From Bacillota bacterium (GTDB lineage Bacteria > Bacillota > Sulfobacillia > Sulfobacillales > JAIMBI01): 64,000 bases of DNA. The position numbers and the translations under genes are program-made. Numbering within the stretch: the first letter of the stretch is position 1; the number at the start of each line of letters is the position of its first letter. Below are positions 18,847 to 27,415 of the stretch, in pieces. Under the pieces are notes generated by a model. That model was not told the origin of the DNA. It did no database searches and saw only the letters and a program-made list of their open reading frames with translations. The stretch lies in assembly GCA_021846565.1 (NCBI GenBank), contig JAJZWS010000001.1, forward strand, positions 19,810-83,809, read 5' to 3'.

Positions 18847-19763
18847 GCGACGTGGCGATGAAAGTGCGGGGGCTGGTTCAGTACGGTCACGGCGTGGAGG
18901 CGTCGGAGATTTTGCACGAGGTGACGCTGGACCTGCGCACCGGGCTGACGGCCTTGGTGGGCCCGAACGGCGCTGGCAAAACGACGCTCCTGCGGTCTCT
19001 GGCCGGTATCCTGCCCTTGGAGGAAGGACACATCGAGGTGGGGGACGTGGCCATGCAGGACCGCCCAACCGCGGTGCGCCGCCGCGTGGGGTACCTGCCT
19101 CAGTTTCCCGGGGTTTACCGCCGGCTCACCGTCTGGGAGCACGTGTGGCGACAGCAGGCGTGGCTGTTGGGTCATGCACCGGAGCAGGAGGACATCCGGA
19201 CCGCGCTCCGGCACTTTGGCCTGCTGCACCGGGCAGACTGGAGCGCGGGGAGGCTCTCCGCCTCGGAGCGCCGCTGGCTGGCGCTGGCTATGCTGTGGGC
19301 CCGCCGTGTGCCCGTGATGCTGCTGGATGAGCCCACGGCCGGGCTGGATCTGGAGGAGCGTCTCGCGTTGTGGGATGTGCTGGCAGCACTGCTTCACGAG
19401 CCGGATGGTCCCCGGGCCATCTTGGTCACAACCCACCTGCTCGACGAAGTGGCGCGGTTTTGCAGTGACGCCATGATGCTGGTGCAGGGGCGCATGGTGT
19501 ACCAGGGACCCGTGGCCGGTCTGGCTGGCCGCGCCCAGGGGCGAACGTGGTATGTGCCGCGGGGTGTCCCGGTCGCGGACGCGGTAGAGGTGGGCGTGGA
19601 CTTGGCGGAGGACCGGCGGCTCGTGGTGTCGGTCGGCGAGCGGGCCGAGGGGGGCGCGCCGTTTACGCCCCGCGCCCCTCGGCTGCTGGATGGCTATCTG
19701 GTGGTGGAGCGGCAGTGGCTGGAAGGGAGGTGGGCCGATGGCCGTCGGGCCCCCCGACGTTAG
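18843..19763 (+). CDS. ABC transporter ATPase with degenerate signature motif (NBD2)
   Basis: A 306-residue ABC-2 type ATPase coupled to NBD1 by a GTGA overlap. Walker A GPNGAGKTTLLRSLAG (about 40), Q-loop GYLPQFPGV, Walker B VMLLDEPTAGLDLEE (about 160) and switch His in TTHLLDEVARF are all consensus. The signature loop is LSASERRW instead of LSGGQ. Its deviations complement those of NBD1, implying an asymmetric heterodimer with one working site. A C-terminal extension of about 80 residues follows. The 3' end overlaps the start of the large permease. Confidence 0.88.
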   Translation: MSDVAMKVRGLVQYGHGVEASEILHEVTLDLRTGLTALVGPNGAGKTTLLRSLAGILPLEEGHIEVGDVAMQDRPTAVRRRVGYLPQFPGVYRRLTVWEHVWRQQAWLLGHAPEQEDIRTALRHFGLLHRADWSAGRLSASERRWLALAMLWARRVPVMLLDEPTAGLDLEERLALWDVLAALLHEPDGPRAILVTTHLLDEVARFCSDAMMLVQGRMVYQGPVAGLAGRAQGRTWYVPRGVPVADAVEVGVDLAEDRRLVVSVGERAEGGAPFTPRAPRLLDGYLVVERQWLEGRWADGRRAPRR

Positions 19764-21909
19764 GCCGTCCGGGGCGGGTCTCCCGCGAGGCACGGCGGTC
19801 TGGGTGCTGGCGGGCGACACCTGGCGCCAGAGCTGGCGAGAAGTGGTGGTGCGCACCGAACTGGTCGCCCTGCTGTTCCTGTCCCTGATTGCGGGTGTGG
19901 CTGCGGTGGGGTCGCCCACCGCAGGGGCTGGCGCCATTCAGATGCTGGCGATATGCCTGATGCTGGTGCCGTTTGCCGTGGTGCTGGCTGCAGGGCAGGT
20001 GTGGCGCAGCCCGGAGGCCGAGGTGGCGGTGTTCGCCCGCCCCGTCACGGCGGCGGGATACGTGCTGGGCCGCACTCTGGGGCTCGTGGCCGTTGGGGCG
20101 GCCATGCTGTTGGCGGTGAACGTGCTGGGCTCGCTGGCCCTGTTTGGCATCGCCCGGCTGCCATTGGGGTCTTCGATCGCGTGGAATACGGCCTGGTCCG
20201 TCTTGGCGGTGGGACCGAGCCTGGTGCTGACGGCTTCAGCGGCGGTCTGGCTGGTGGGGCGAACCGGGGGCGGAGCGCGCTACTTCACCCTGGGCATCCT
20301 GGGGAGTCTCGTGGTGGCTTTTGTGGAGTACAAGTGGACGGCCTTGGCGGCGGCGCTGGACCCGCACCTGGTGCTCTGGAGTCCGTTCCCGGGTCTGCTG
20401 ACCCTGGGACTGGCGCTGCCGCCCGAACTGCTGGGACCCACGCCCGGCTGGCTGTGGGCCAACCGGGCCGTTTGGCTGGTCGTGGCGGTCATCCTACTGT
20501 TGGCGGCCATTCGGGAGCGGGACCGGGGCCGTGCCACGCCGTCCGCGAGCCCGTCGCGGGACCGGCAGCTGTACCGGAGCGCGGTGGTGGCCCTGGGGAT
20601 GGTGATGGTATGGTTGGAGGCGGGCGCGCTGTCCTTGTCGCCGGGGGTGCTTCCGACGGGGGCAGCCGCTACGGCAGCTCGCAGCACGGGCCTCCGGGCG
20701 GCCGGACCGCTCGCGCTCTCCGTGGCCGTCAATCAGGCCAGCGGGGTGGTTGACGGGACGGCCACCGTGCACGTGGTCACCACGGCCCGGTCGTCGCAGC
20801 TGTTGTGGTTTTGGCTGAATCGGGGTCTCGTGGTTCAGAGAGCCACGTGGAACGGCCAGTCCGCCGCCATTGCCCACGCAGGCGGGCGGGTGTTGGCCGG
20901 CACGGCCGCCCGCCTGGTGGCGGTCCGGGTGCCCGGCGGCTCCGGCACCCTGGGACTGACGTACGCCGGCCGGCTGCTTCCCTTGGCGACGTGGCTGCCC
21001 ACCCCCCCGTTTGGACCCGGAAGCAACGCCGCCACGGCCTACGCCGGGGGTGGGCGGGTGTTCTGGTCAGGCGCGGGGGCCTGGTATCCGCGGCTACTCG
21101 CTGCGCGTGGTGCGGGCGCGCCGATCTTTACGCCCACCTCCCTGTCGTGGCACCTGACGGGAACGGGACCCCGCGTGTCCGCGTGGAGTGGTCTTCCCCG
21201 CCCTAATGCCACCGGGATGCTGCCGTCCGTCCTGTGGCTCCAGGGACCTTATCACCAGACGGTGGTGGATGGCGTGAGCGTATACACCCGCCGCGGCGTC
21301 GGGCCCGTGCAACAGGCGTCGCTGTCGGCGTACGCGGCCGCACTCAAGGTGCTGGGGCGGTGGCTGCCGGGGGAGACGGGCACCGTGCCGGTGATGGTGG
21401 TGGACCCCCTCCTGACCCATCCCGCGATGACGCCCGCGTTTGTGGCGCTGCCCGGCAATCAGCCGTACTGCATCCCGGCCGACCCCGTGGTGGGAGCATG
21501 CACGACATCGGAGCCCACGTCCCCAGCGCCGTGGCTGCGCCTGGCGGCGTTGGGCTGGGAGAATGCCCTCGGCCTCGCTCCAGGAGGGTCGCGAGTCACG
21601 ACCCCGGCGTGGCCCGCAGGCGACCAGCGCGAGCAACTTGTAGGCGTGCTGGCCGCCGCCACCGTCATGCGGGCCGATGCCGGCGGCCCGGTGGCCCGTG
21701 CCGTCGCCCTGGCGGGCTATCAGCGGCGATCCACGCTTCCGGTGGTGGGGCGCCTGTCCGCCGCGCGGGCGGCGGAGTTGAAGCAGTTGGCGGGTTGGGC
21801 GGCCAGCGCGAGCGCCAGCCAGTGGGCGGGAATGGTGGCGCGGGTCGTCGGCACGGCGGCGCACGGCGCTTTGTCGTGGTCCAACGTCGCGGCGGCCGAA
21901 TCGTCCTAA
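19738..21909 (+). CDS. ABC-2 type permease fused to a large extracellular domain
   Basis: A 723-residue membrane protein. The first 320 or so residues hold about seven or eight hydrophobic helices (AIQMLAICLMLVPFAVVLAA, LGLVAVGAAMLLAVNVLGSL, AVWLVVAVILLLAAI). The rest is a Gly/Ala-rich outer domain with ARLVAVRVPGGSGTLGLTYA and PVMVVDPLLTHPAMTPAFVA, reminiscent of permease-aminopeptidase (M1-like) fusions, but no HExxH zinc motif is present. The ATG at 19738 behind GGAAGGGAGG is chosen. It overlaps NBD2 and is the likely membrane partner of the ATPases. The cargo is unknown. Confidence 0.7.
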   Translation: MAVGPPDVRPSGAGLPRGTAVWVLAGDTWRQSWREVVVRTELVALLFLSLIAGVAAVGSPTAGAGAIQMLAICLMLVPFAVVLAAGQVWRSPEAEVAVFARPVTAAGYVLGRTLGLVAVGAAMLLAVNVLGSLALFGIARLPLGSSIAWNTAWSVLAVGPSLVLTASAAVWLVGRTGGGARYFTLGILGSLVVAFVEYKWTALAAALDPHLVLWSPFPGLLTLGLALPPELLGPTPGWLWANRAVWLVVAVILLLAAIRERDRGRATPSASPSRDRQLYRSAVVALGMVMVWLEAGALSLSPGVLPTGAAATAARSTGLRAAGPLALSVAVNQASGVVDGTATVHVVTTARSSQLLWFWLNRGLVVQRATWNGQSAAIAHAGGRVLAGTAARLVAVRVPGGSGTLGLTYAGRLLPLATWLPTPPFGPGSNAATAYAGGGRVFWSGAGAWYPRLLAARGAGAPIFTPTSLSWHLTGTGPRVSAWSGLPRPNATGMLPSVLWLQGPYHQTVVDGVSVYTRRGVGPVQQASLSAYAAALKVLGRWLPGETGTVPVMVVDPLLTHPAMTPAFVALPGNQPYCIPADPVVGACTTSEPTSPAPWLRLAALGWENALGLAPGGSRVTTPAWPAGDQREQLVGVLAAATVMRADAGGPVARAVALAGYQRRSTLPVVGRLSAARAAELKQLAGWAASASASQWAGMVARVVGTAAHGALSWSNVAAAESS

Positions 21910-21928
21910 ACGGGAGAGGGAGGAAATC

Positions 21929-22645
21929 ATGGCACGCAGCGAGGACCGCCGTCTGGCGGGCAGACGGCCCCGGTCACTTAGAATCCAGCGTCTCAGGCTG
22001 GAATTCAAACTGGCGGGCGGGGCACCCTGGATCCTCGTGCCGATCGGCCTCTTGGTGCTCACGGTCATGCACACCGGGCTTGGGGGCGGCGCAGTCGAGT
22101 GGGCTCCCCATTGGGCCGAGAATTGTGAGGCGTTCCTTCCGATCGGCTTTGGGATTGGCTCGGCCTCGCTGCTACTGGTGGAACACGACGAAGGGATGCT
22201 GGAGATGGCATCAGCCCTGCCACTTCCTCGGCTGGCACGGACACGGACCCTGGCGCTGGTGGGGGGAGCTTGGCTTTTGGTGCTGGTGTGGCTCCTGCTC
22301 CTCCGGGTCCTGTTCGGTCCGGTGCCGTTTTGGACCGGTGTGTGGGTCGCGCTGGGCCCGGGGCTGTTCCTCGGTGGGGGGTCGGCGCTGGTGGCCAGTT
22401 GGTCCGGACGGGTGGCGCTCGGATATCTGGTGGCCATCGGGGTGCCAGTGATGGACTTGGTGCTGCAGCTGCTCGGGGTGTTTTACCGCCTGTGGCCGCT
22501 GCAGTTGGTGAATGTGTTTGCGTACCGCTGGGCCACGCCCGAGCCTGGATGGGCAGTCGTGAAAATTGTGATGGGGCTTATGGGCTTGTGGCTGTATCAA
22601 CGGGCCATCCGGGGATGGCGGGATGCGGGCGCAAACCTGCTGTAG
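21929..22645 (+). CDS. ABC transporter membrane subunit (ABC-2 like)
   Basis: A 238-residue polytopic protein with about six hydrophobic segments, including APWILVPIGLLVLTVMHTGL, GAWLLVLVWLLLLRVLFG and LGYLVAIGVPVMDLVLQLLG. A basic N-terminal tail (RSEDRRLAGRRPRSLRIQRL) precedes the first helix. It begins 19 bases after the large permease behind GGGAGAGGGAGG. Its place after two ATPases and a permease suggests the second transmembrane subunit of the same transporter. No family-specific motif fixes its substrate. Confidence 0.65.
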   Translation: MARSEDRRLAGRRPRSLRIQRLRLEFKLAGGAPWILVPIGLLVLTVMHTGLGGGAVEWAPHWAENCEAFLPIGFGIGSASLLLVEHDEGMLEMASALPLPRLARTRTLALVGGAWLLVLVWLLLLRVLFGPVPFWTGVWVALGPGLFLGGGSALVASWSGRVALGYLVAIGVPVMDLVLQLLGVFYRLWPLQLVNVFAYRWATPEPGWAVVKIVMGLMGLWLYQRAIRGWRDAGANLL

Positions 22646-22738
22646 CTGAAGCCGGGCGCCGAGAAGACAGGGGGCGAGTTCACGAACGAGCGGCCAGGAT
22701 GGCGGGCGGGCGCCGGGAGCAGGACGGCTGTCGACCGG

Positions 22739-23794
22739 TTGGACACCCCCGCCGTGGTGGTGGACCGAAGGATCGTCGAGGTCAATCTCGAGCGCATGGC
22801 CGCCCGGGTCAGTGCCCGCCGCCAAGCACTGTGGCCGCATATGACCCACAAAAGCCTCGCGTGGGCACAGCGGCAGATGGACCTAGGGGCTCGGGGGCTC
22901 ATGGTGGCCAAGTTGGAGGAGGCGGGCCCGCTCGCGCGGCATGGGATGGAGGCGGTGTACGTGGGTTACCCGCTCGTGGGCCCGGGGCCGACCCGCCGGC
23001 TCGAGCAACTGGTCGCGGCGGGCGTCCGGGTGCGTGTGGCCATGGACTCGCTCGCCGGCGTGGCATGCCGGGCACAGGTGGTGCAAGCCACTGGCGCCCC
23101 TATCACGGCGCTCGTGGAGGTGGACACCGGCTTTCACCGGTGTGGCGTCATAGCCGTCGAGGAGCCGACCGGGCTCGCGGAGGCGCTCACGGCCGCCGGC
23201 GTCTTGTATCAAGGGATCACGTGCTTCGGGGGGCACATCACGTGGCGTCTCTCCGAGGACGAGCGGCGGGCCGCGGTCGTGGCGGAGAACCTGCAGCTGG
23301 CCCAGTGGTCCCATGACCTGGACGCCCGCGGGTGGGCCCCGCAGGTGGTGTCGCAGGGGAGGGGACCGTGCCGACGGGATGCCTTGAGCTTTTGACGGCC
23401 GCTACGGAACTTCGACCAGGGACGTATATTTACAACGACGCGGCCACGGTGTGGGCCGGGGCCGCTCGATGGGCTTGGGTGTGGACCACTGTGGTGAGCA
23501 TGCCCACGCCCGATCGGGCGGTGGTGGACGCCGGCAGCAAAACACTGGCCGGTGGCCGGATCGTTTGGACATCTCCGCAAGCGTTCGGACCTTGTGGTGG
23601 CGTCGCTGTCCGAGGAGCACGGCGTGATTCGCGCGCGCGATGGCGGGCGCACCGGACTGCAGGTGGGCGACCGCCTGTCGGTCGTTCCCAACCACGTGTG
23701 CACCATGATCAACTTGCACGACGCCGTGCATTTGGTAGAGGGCCGATGGGTGGTAGGGTCGCTCGCGGTCGACCTTCGGGGAGCGGTCCACTGA
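22739..23794 (+). pseudogene. Frameshifted D-threonine aldolase / D-serine dehydratase-like gene
   Basis: Three frames together give one alanine-racemase-fold PLP protein: TTG 22739 DTPAVVVDRRIVEVNLERMA..., then a second frame ELRPGTYIYNDAATVWAG with PDRAVVDAGSKTLA, then a third LVVASLSEEHGVI...PNHVCTMINLHDAVH. The shifts fall near 23355-23370 and 23550-23560. The PLP-lysine region reads LWPHMTHKS where the family has RPH.KTHK, as if one Lys codon had been deleted in frame. Frameshifts alone could be sequencing errors, but the missing Lys suggests real decay. It follows the ABC operon by 93 bases. Confidence 0.75.
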
Positions 23795-23814
23795 CCGCTG
23801 GACGACATCGAAGC

Positions 23815-23843
23815 GGGGCGGGCCGCACAGGGTGGCCCGCCCC
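23815..23843. terminator. Hairpin terminator between the aldolase relic and codY
   Basis: A perfect 10-base-pair stem, GGGGCGGGCC with GGCCCGCCCC, closes a 9-base loop in the short gap between the convergent pseudogene and codY. There is no good T-run on either strand, so termination efficiency is uncertain. Confidence 0.55.
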
Positions 23844-23859
23844 CGTCGACAAAGGCGTG

Positions 23860-24501
23860 CTACAGCGTCAGGTTTTCGAAGGCGTGTCGCAACTGGTCGT
23901 TCAGCACGCGGATATGGGTGCCCTTCATGCCGAGTGATCGGGTCTGGATGACCCCCGCGCTCTCCAGCTTGCGGAGCGCATTCACGATCACCGACCGGGT
24001 GATGCCCATCTCATCCGCCACGTGGGACGTGACCACCAGGCCTTGATTGTCGTCGATTTCGGAAAATAGGCGCTGGGCTGCCATGAGCTCCGAGTACGAC
24101 AGGGCCTCGATAGCCGCCGAAACCTGGTTGCGCTCGCGGTCGCGCTGCGCGGACCGCACCTCACGCGCCCGGCCCATCACCAGCGAGATGATGGTGGCGC
24201 CGTATTCAGCCAACAGCCAATCGTCTGCGGTGAGGCCCGACTCGGGCCGATGCAGAGTCAAGATGCCGGCGGGGCCGGATGGGCCCTGCAGGACCATCTT
24301 GGTGTTGGGCGTGGCCACACGTCCGGTGCCAGCTCCCGAGCCCCCCGCGCTCAGAGGGGTTTCGCCCAAAGGGGCCGTCACTTCCACCGCGCAACCCAGC
24401 GCTGAAGCCAGTTCCTCCATAAACGGCCGTAGGTCGTAGTTCTCGGGTACCCCGCGCCACAGCGCATCCGTCAGGTGCCGGAATGCATCCAGCACAGCCA
24501 T
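23860..24501 (-). CDS. codY: CodY-type GTP/branched-chain amino acid responsive regulator
   Basis: A 213-residue global nutritional regulator. The C-terminal winged-helix region is clearly CodY: ALSYSELMAAQRLFSEIDDN, then GLVVTSHVADEMGITRSVIV and NALRKLESAGVIQTRSLGMK. The N-terminal GAF-like ligand domain is shorter than in Bacillus CodY (about 259 residues in total). The track start lies on the ribosome site itself (TTGGAGGGGG), so the ATG at 24501 is preferred. CodY represses amino-acid uptake and catabolic genes in rich conditions, and the divergent pxp operon is a reasonable target. Confidence 0.87.
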   Translation of the reverse strand: MAVLDAFRHLTDALWRGVPENYDLRPFMEELASALGCAVEVTAPLGETPLSAGGSGAGTGRVATPNTKMVLQGPSGPAGILTLHRPESGLTADDWLLAEYGATIISLVMGRAREVRSAQRDRERNQVSAAIEALSYSELMAAQRLFSEIDDNQGLVVTSHVADEMGITRSVIVNALRKLESAGVIQTRSLGMKGTHIRVLNDQLRHAFENLTL

Positions 24502-24519
24502 CGTGTCGTCCCCCTCCAA

Positions 24520-24865
24520 TTAGTCGCTCATCGGACTTAGCCTCGGATGCAGCTCTTCGCGGTCCGCTTCCTGGTTCGCTGCGCTGGGCCTCGCGCCGTC
24601 CCGAATCCCCTCTGTCGCGCTCGCCTCCACATTGATTCGCACAATCACGACATTTTGAGGTATTGCTCCCGATCCACTGTGCCTGGGTGCCTACCAGGCC
24701 TAGTCATGGCACGTGGTCCTACCAGATGACATGTTACCATGAAGTTGTGGACCGGTAAGCGGCCGGCGGGGAATTGGCGCGTGTTCGCCTTGTGGGTGCC
24801 GCCGTCTGACGTGATCGGTATTCCGCGATGGGACGGGGGTGAGGCAAGTTCCAGGAGGGGGCGGC
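24520..24865. other. Intergenic control region between codY and pxpBCA
   Basis: About 350 bases between divergent genes, less GC-rich than the surroundings in its middle. The stretch around CACGACATTTTGAGGTATTG (near 24646) matches the published CodY box AATTTTCWGAAAATT at only about 9 of 15 positions and is a weak candidate site. No clear paired -35/-10 promoter could be fixed. Short frames here show no coding character. Confidence 0.35.
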
Positions 24866-25633
24866 ATGATGGCGGGCGGCGAGAAGCCGTGGTTGGCAAG
24901 CCCGACCGGCCTGCGGGCCAGCTGGCCGCCGGTTCCTGCGGAGGGATGGCATGCTGTGGTGCCCATGGGGGAAGGGGCCCTCCTCTTGCAGTGGGACAGT
25001 GGTGTGGACCGATCGCAGAATCGGCGGATCCATCGGCTCGCTGGTGCGGTGGTAGCGGCGGCGGCCGGGAACGAAGGCTTGTTGGGGGCGGTTGCCGGGT
25101 TCGACACCCTGCTGGTGGAGTTTGATCCCGACCGCCTCACGCCGGCCGAGGTGCTGTCCCGCATTCGGTGGGCGGCGTGGGCCACGCACGCCCCTGTGGC
25201 CCCGCGCCGGGTGGAGGTGCCCGTCTGCTACGGCGGGGCCTGGGGTCCGGACCTCGAGGCATTGGCCCGCCACGCGGGGCTCCACCCGGATACCGTGGTC
25301 CGTCTGCATGCGAATCGACCCTACCAGGTGTACTGCCTGGGTTTTCAGGCGGGGTTTCCCTATGCGGGCCCCCTGCCCGACGTGCTGGTCATTCCGCGCC
25401 GCGACCGACCGGTGGCTCGCGTGGCGTCGGGTTCGGTGGCCGTGGCCGGCCGGCAGACCGGGGTGTACACGCGGGCGGGACCGGGGGGGTGGCACGTCAT
25501 AGGCACGACGCCTCTGAACCTGTTTGATCCCGCCTTAGACCCGCCGACACCGTATCGCCCTGGCGACGAGCTGTGGTTTCGGCCGGTGTCGCCCGAGGAG
25601 TTTGGCACCCTGGCCGAATCCGGGAGCGCTTAG
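24866..25633 (+). CDS. pxpB: 5-oxoprolinase subunit PxpB (KipI family)
   Basis: A 255-residue subunit of the ATP-dependent 5-oxoprolinase that returns 5-oxoproline to glutamate. KipI-family hallmarks are GFDTLLVEFDPDRLTPAEVL, VPVCYGGAWGPDLE, and the conserved YQVYCLGFQAGFPYAGPLP and GRQTGVYTRAGPGGWHVIG segments. ATG 24866, or 24869 directly after it, follows AGGAGGGGGCGGC and is preferred over the track opening at 24839. pxpC begins immediately after its stop. Confidence 0.9.
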   Translation: MMAGGEKPWLASPTGLRASWPPVPAEGWHAVVPMGEGALLLQWDSGVDRSQNRRIHRLAGAVVAAAAGNEGLLGAVAGFDTLLVEFDPDRLTPAEVLSRIRWAAWATHAPVAPRRVEVPVCYGGAWGPDLEALARHAGLHPDTVVRLHANRPYQVYCLGFQAGFPYAGPLPDVLVIPRRDRPVARVASGSVAVAGRQTGVYTRAGPGGWHVIGTTPLNLFDPALDPPTPYRPGDELWFRPVSPEEFGTLAESGSA

Positions 25634-26593
25634 GTGGGACGCGTCGTCGAGGTGCTTGACGGGGGGTTGGCCACCACGATTCAGGACCAGGGCCGTCCGG
25701 CCGGTCCCGCCCTCGGGGTCGCGCCGGGGGGAGTCATGGATCCCTGGGCGGCCGCGTGGGCGAATGCGTTGGTGGGAAATCGCCGCGGGGCCGCCGTGCT
25801 CGAGGCCACGTTGCTGGGACCCACGCTCCGGTTTCTCGACGGGGCCACGGTGGCGCTCGCGGGTGCCGACATGGGAGTCACGCTCGATGGCGTGGCGGTG
25901 CCTCCCGGGCGGGCTGTGTGGGTTCCCCCGGGCGGGGAATTGGCGGCCGGATCCGCCCGTGCGGGCGTGCGCCTGTACTTGGCCGTGGACGGTGGGATCG
26001 ACAGTGCCTGCTGGATGGGAAGCCGGTCGGCCGATCCCGCGGCAGGCTTCGGGCGTCCTCTGCAACGGGGCGACCGATTGCCGCTGGGCACGGCGCACAG
26101 CCGGGTGGCCCGGGAGGACAACTCCGTGAATACATGCCTGGTCCGGGACGTGGTGCGTGTCACAGCGGGACCGTCCGCAGGTGGGGGCCTGTTGGAATGG
26201 CTTACCGCGGAACGATTCCACGTGTCCGTGCGGTCGGACCGGGTGGGCGTCCGCCTCGACCCCCCAGACGCCGCCCGCCGCACCCTGGGCCTGGTGTGGC
26301 CGGCCGACTGGGACCGCCACCTGTCCATTCCCATGGTGACGGGTGCGGTGCAGCTCACGCCGGACGGGACGTGTCTCGTGCTAATGGCGGGGCGCGGTGT
26401 GCTGGGGGGTTATCCGGTCCCGGCCGTGGTGGCGGCCGCAGACCGGTCGGTGCTGGCGCAGGCGGTGCCCGGGGCTTCGCTGCGGATGGTGGTGGTGTCT
26501 CGCGGGGAGGCTCGCGAGGCGTGGGCGGCCCTGCAGGCGGAGGTGCCGTGGAGCGAACGGAACAGCCAGGGAGGGTGTGTGTCATGTGGATGA
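25634..26593 (+). CDS. pxpC: 5-oxoprolinase subunit PxpC (KipA family)
   Basis: A 319-residue partner of PxpB. The N-terminus (VEVLDGGLATTIQDQGRPAG, APGGVMDPWAAAWANALVGN) is typical of the biotin-dependent-carboxylase-like KipA/PxpC family, which together with PxpB forms the kinase part of the oxoprolinase. The family RSDRVGVRLD region is also present. The GTG start directly abuts the pxpB stop, and the 3' end overlaps pxpA by 10 bases, so the complex is probably made in fixed ratio. Confidence 0.9.
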   Translation: MGRVVEVLDGGLATTIQDQGRPAGPALGVAPGGVMDPWAAAWANALVGNRRGAAVLEATLLGPTLRFLDGATVALAGADMGVTLDGVAVPPGRAVWVPPGGELAAGSARAGVRLYLAVDGGIDSACWMGSRSADPAAGFGRPLQRGDRLPLGTAHSRVAREDNSVNTCLVRDVVRVTAGPSAGGGLLEWLTAERFHVSVRSDRVGVRLDPPDAARRTLGLVWPADWDRHLSIPMVTGAVQLTPDGTCLVLMAGRGVLGGYPVPAVVAAADRSVLAQAVPGASLRMVVVSRGEAREAWAALQAEVPWSERNSQGGCVSCG

Positions 26594-27354
26594 GCCTCAC
26601 GGCGGACTTGGGGGAAAGCTTCGGCCGCTGGCGCATGGGGGATGACGACGCCCTGCTGGACGTGGTGACCTCGGCCAGCGTGGCGTGCGGCTTTCATGCG
26701 GGCGACCCGATGGTGATGGACCGCACTGTGCGGATGGCCTGCGCACGCGGCGTGGGCGTGGGGGCGCACCCGGGCTACCACGACCTGGAGGGGTTTGGCC
26801 GGCGGGATCTCGTGCTGTCTGGCGACGAGATGCGCACCGCCGTGCTGTACCAGGTGGGGGCGTTGGCGGCGTTCTGCCGGGCGGCGGGTATACCGCTGGA
26901 GCACGTCAAACCCCATGGGCAGCTGTACAACCGGGCACTCGTCGACGAGGCGGTGGCGCGCGCCGTGGTGGCGGGCGTGGCCGCATGGGACGGGTGCCTG
27001 CCGGTCGTCGCGGCGGGAGGGGCGTTGGCGGACGCCGCGCGGGCCGTGGGCCTGCCCGTGGCGGTCGAAGCGTACCTAGACCGTCGCTATGCGCCCGACG
27101 GCACGCTGGTGCCTCGCGGGCACGCTGGGGCCGTCCTGACCGATCCGGCAGAGGTGGTGGCCCAGGCGTGCGCGCTCGCCTGCGAGGGACGCGTCCAGAC
27201 GGCGGGGGGACAGTGGTTGGCGGTGGCGCCCGACACATTGGTGGTGCACGGCGATACCCCGGGTGCGGCCCAACTGGCGGGTCTGGTGAAAGAAACCCTG
27301 GCCGCAGCTGGCATCCGCTGGGGTTCGCTGGCAAGGGTGCTGGCGGCGCGGTGA
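26584..27354 (+). CDS. pxpA: 5-oxoprolinase subunit PxpA (LamB/YcsF family)
   Basis: A 256-residue deacetylase-fold subunit that opens the oxoproline ring. Family motifs are TADLGESFGRW, SVACGFHAGDPMVMDRTVRM, GVGAHPGYHDLEGFGRRDL, EHVKPHGQLYNRAL and the C-terminal LVVHGDTPGA. ATG 26584 follows CAGGGAGGGTGTG; ATG 26590 is an alternative. The order pxpB-pxpC-pxpA is complete, so the pathway should work. A CodY link is plausible because codY is divergently adjacent. Confidence 0.92.
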   Translation: MWMSLTADLGESFGRWRMGDDDALLDVVTSASVACGFHAGDPMVMDRTVRMACARGVGVGAHPGYHDLEGFGRRDLVLSGDEMRTAVLYQVGALAAFCRAAGIPLEHVKPHGQLYNRALVDEAVARAVVAGVAAWDGCLPVVAAGGALADAARAVGLPVAVEAYLDRRYAPDGTLVPRGHAGAVLTDPAEVVAQACALACEGRVQTAGGQWLAVAPDTLVVHGDTPGAAQLAGLVKETLAAAGIRWGSLARVLAAR

Positions 27355-27415
27355 ATCCAGAACCGCGGCGGAAGCGTTAACGTAGCGGAGGCGTTGGGAG
27401 GCAGGGGGGACAGCG

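Noticed and set aside
20835-21909. M1-type aminopeptidase in the large permease
   Set aside because: The outer domain resembles permease-peptidase fusions in layout, but no HExxH zinc motif was found, so no peptidase is claimed.
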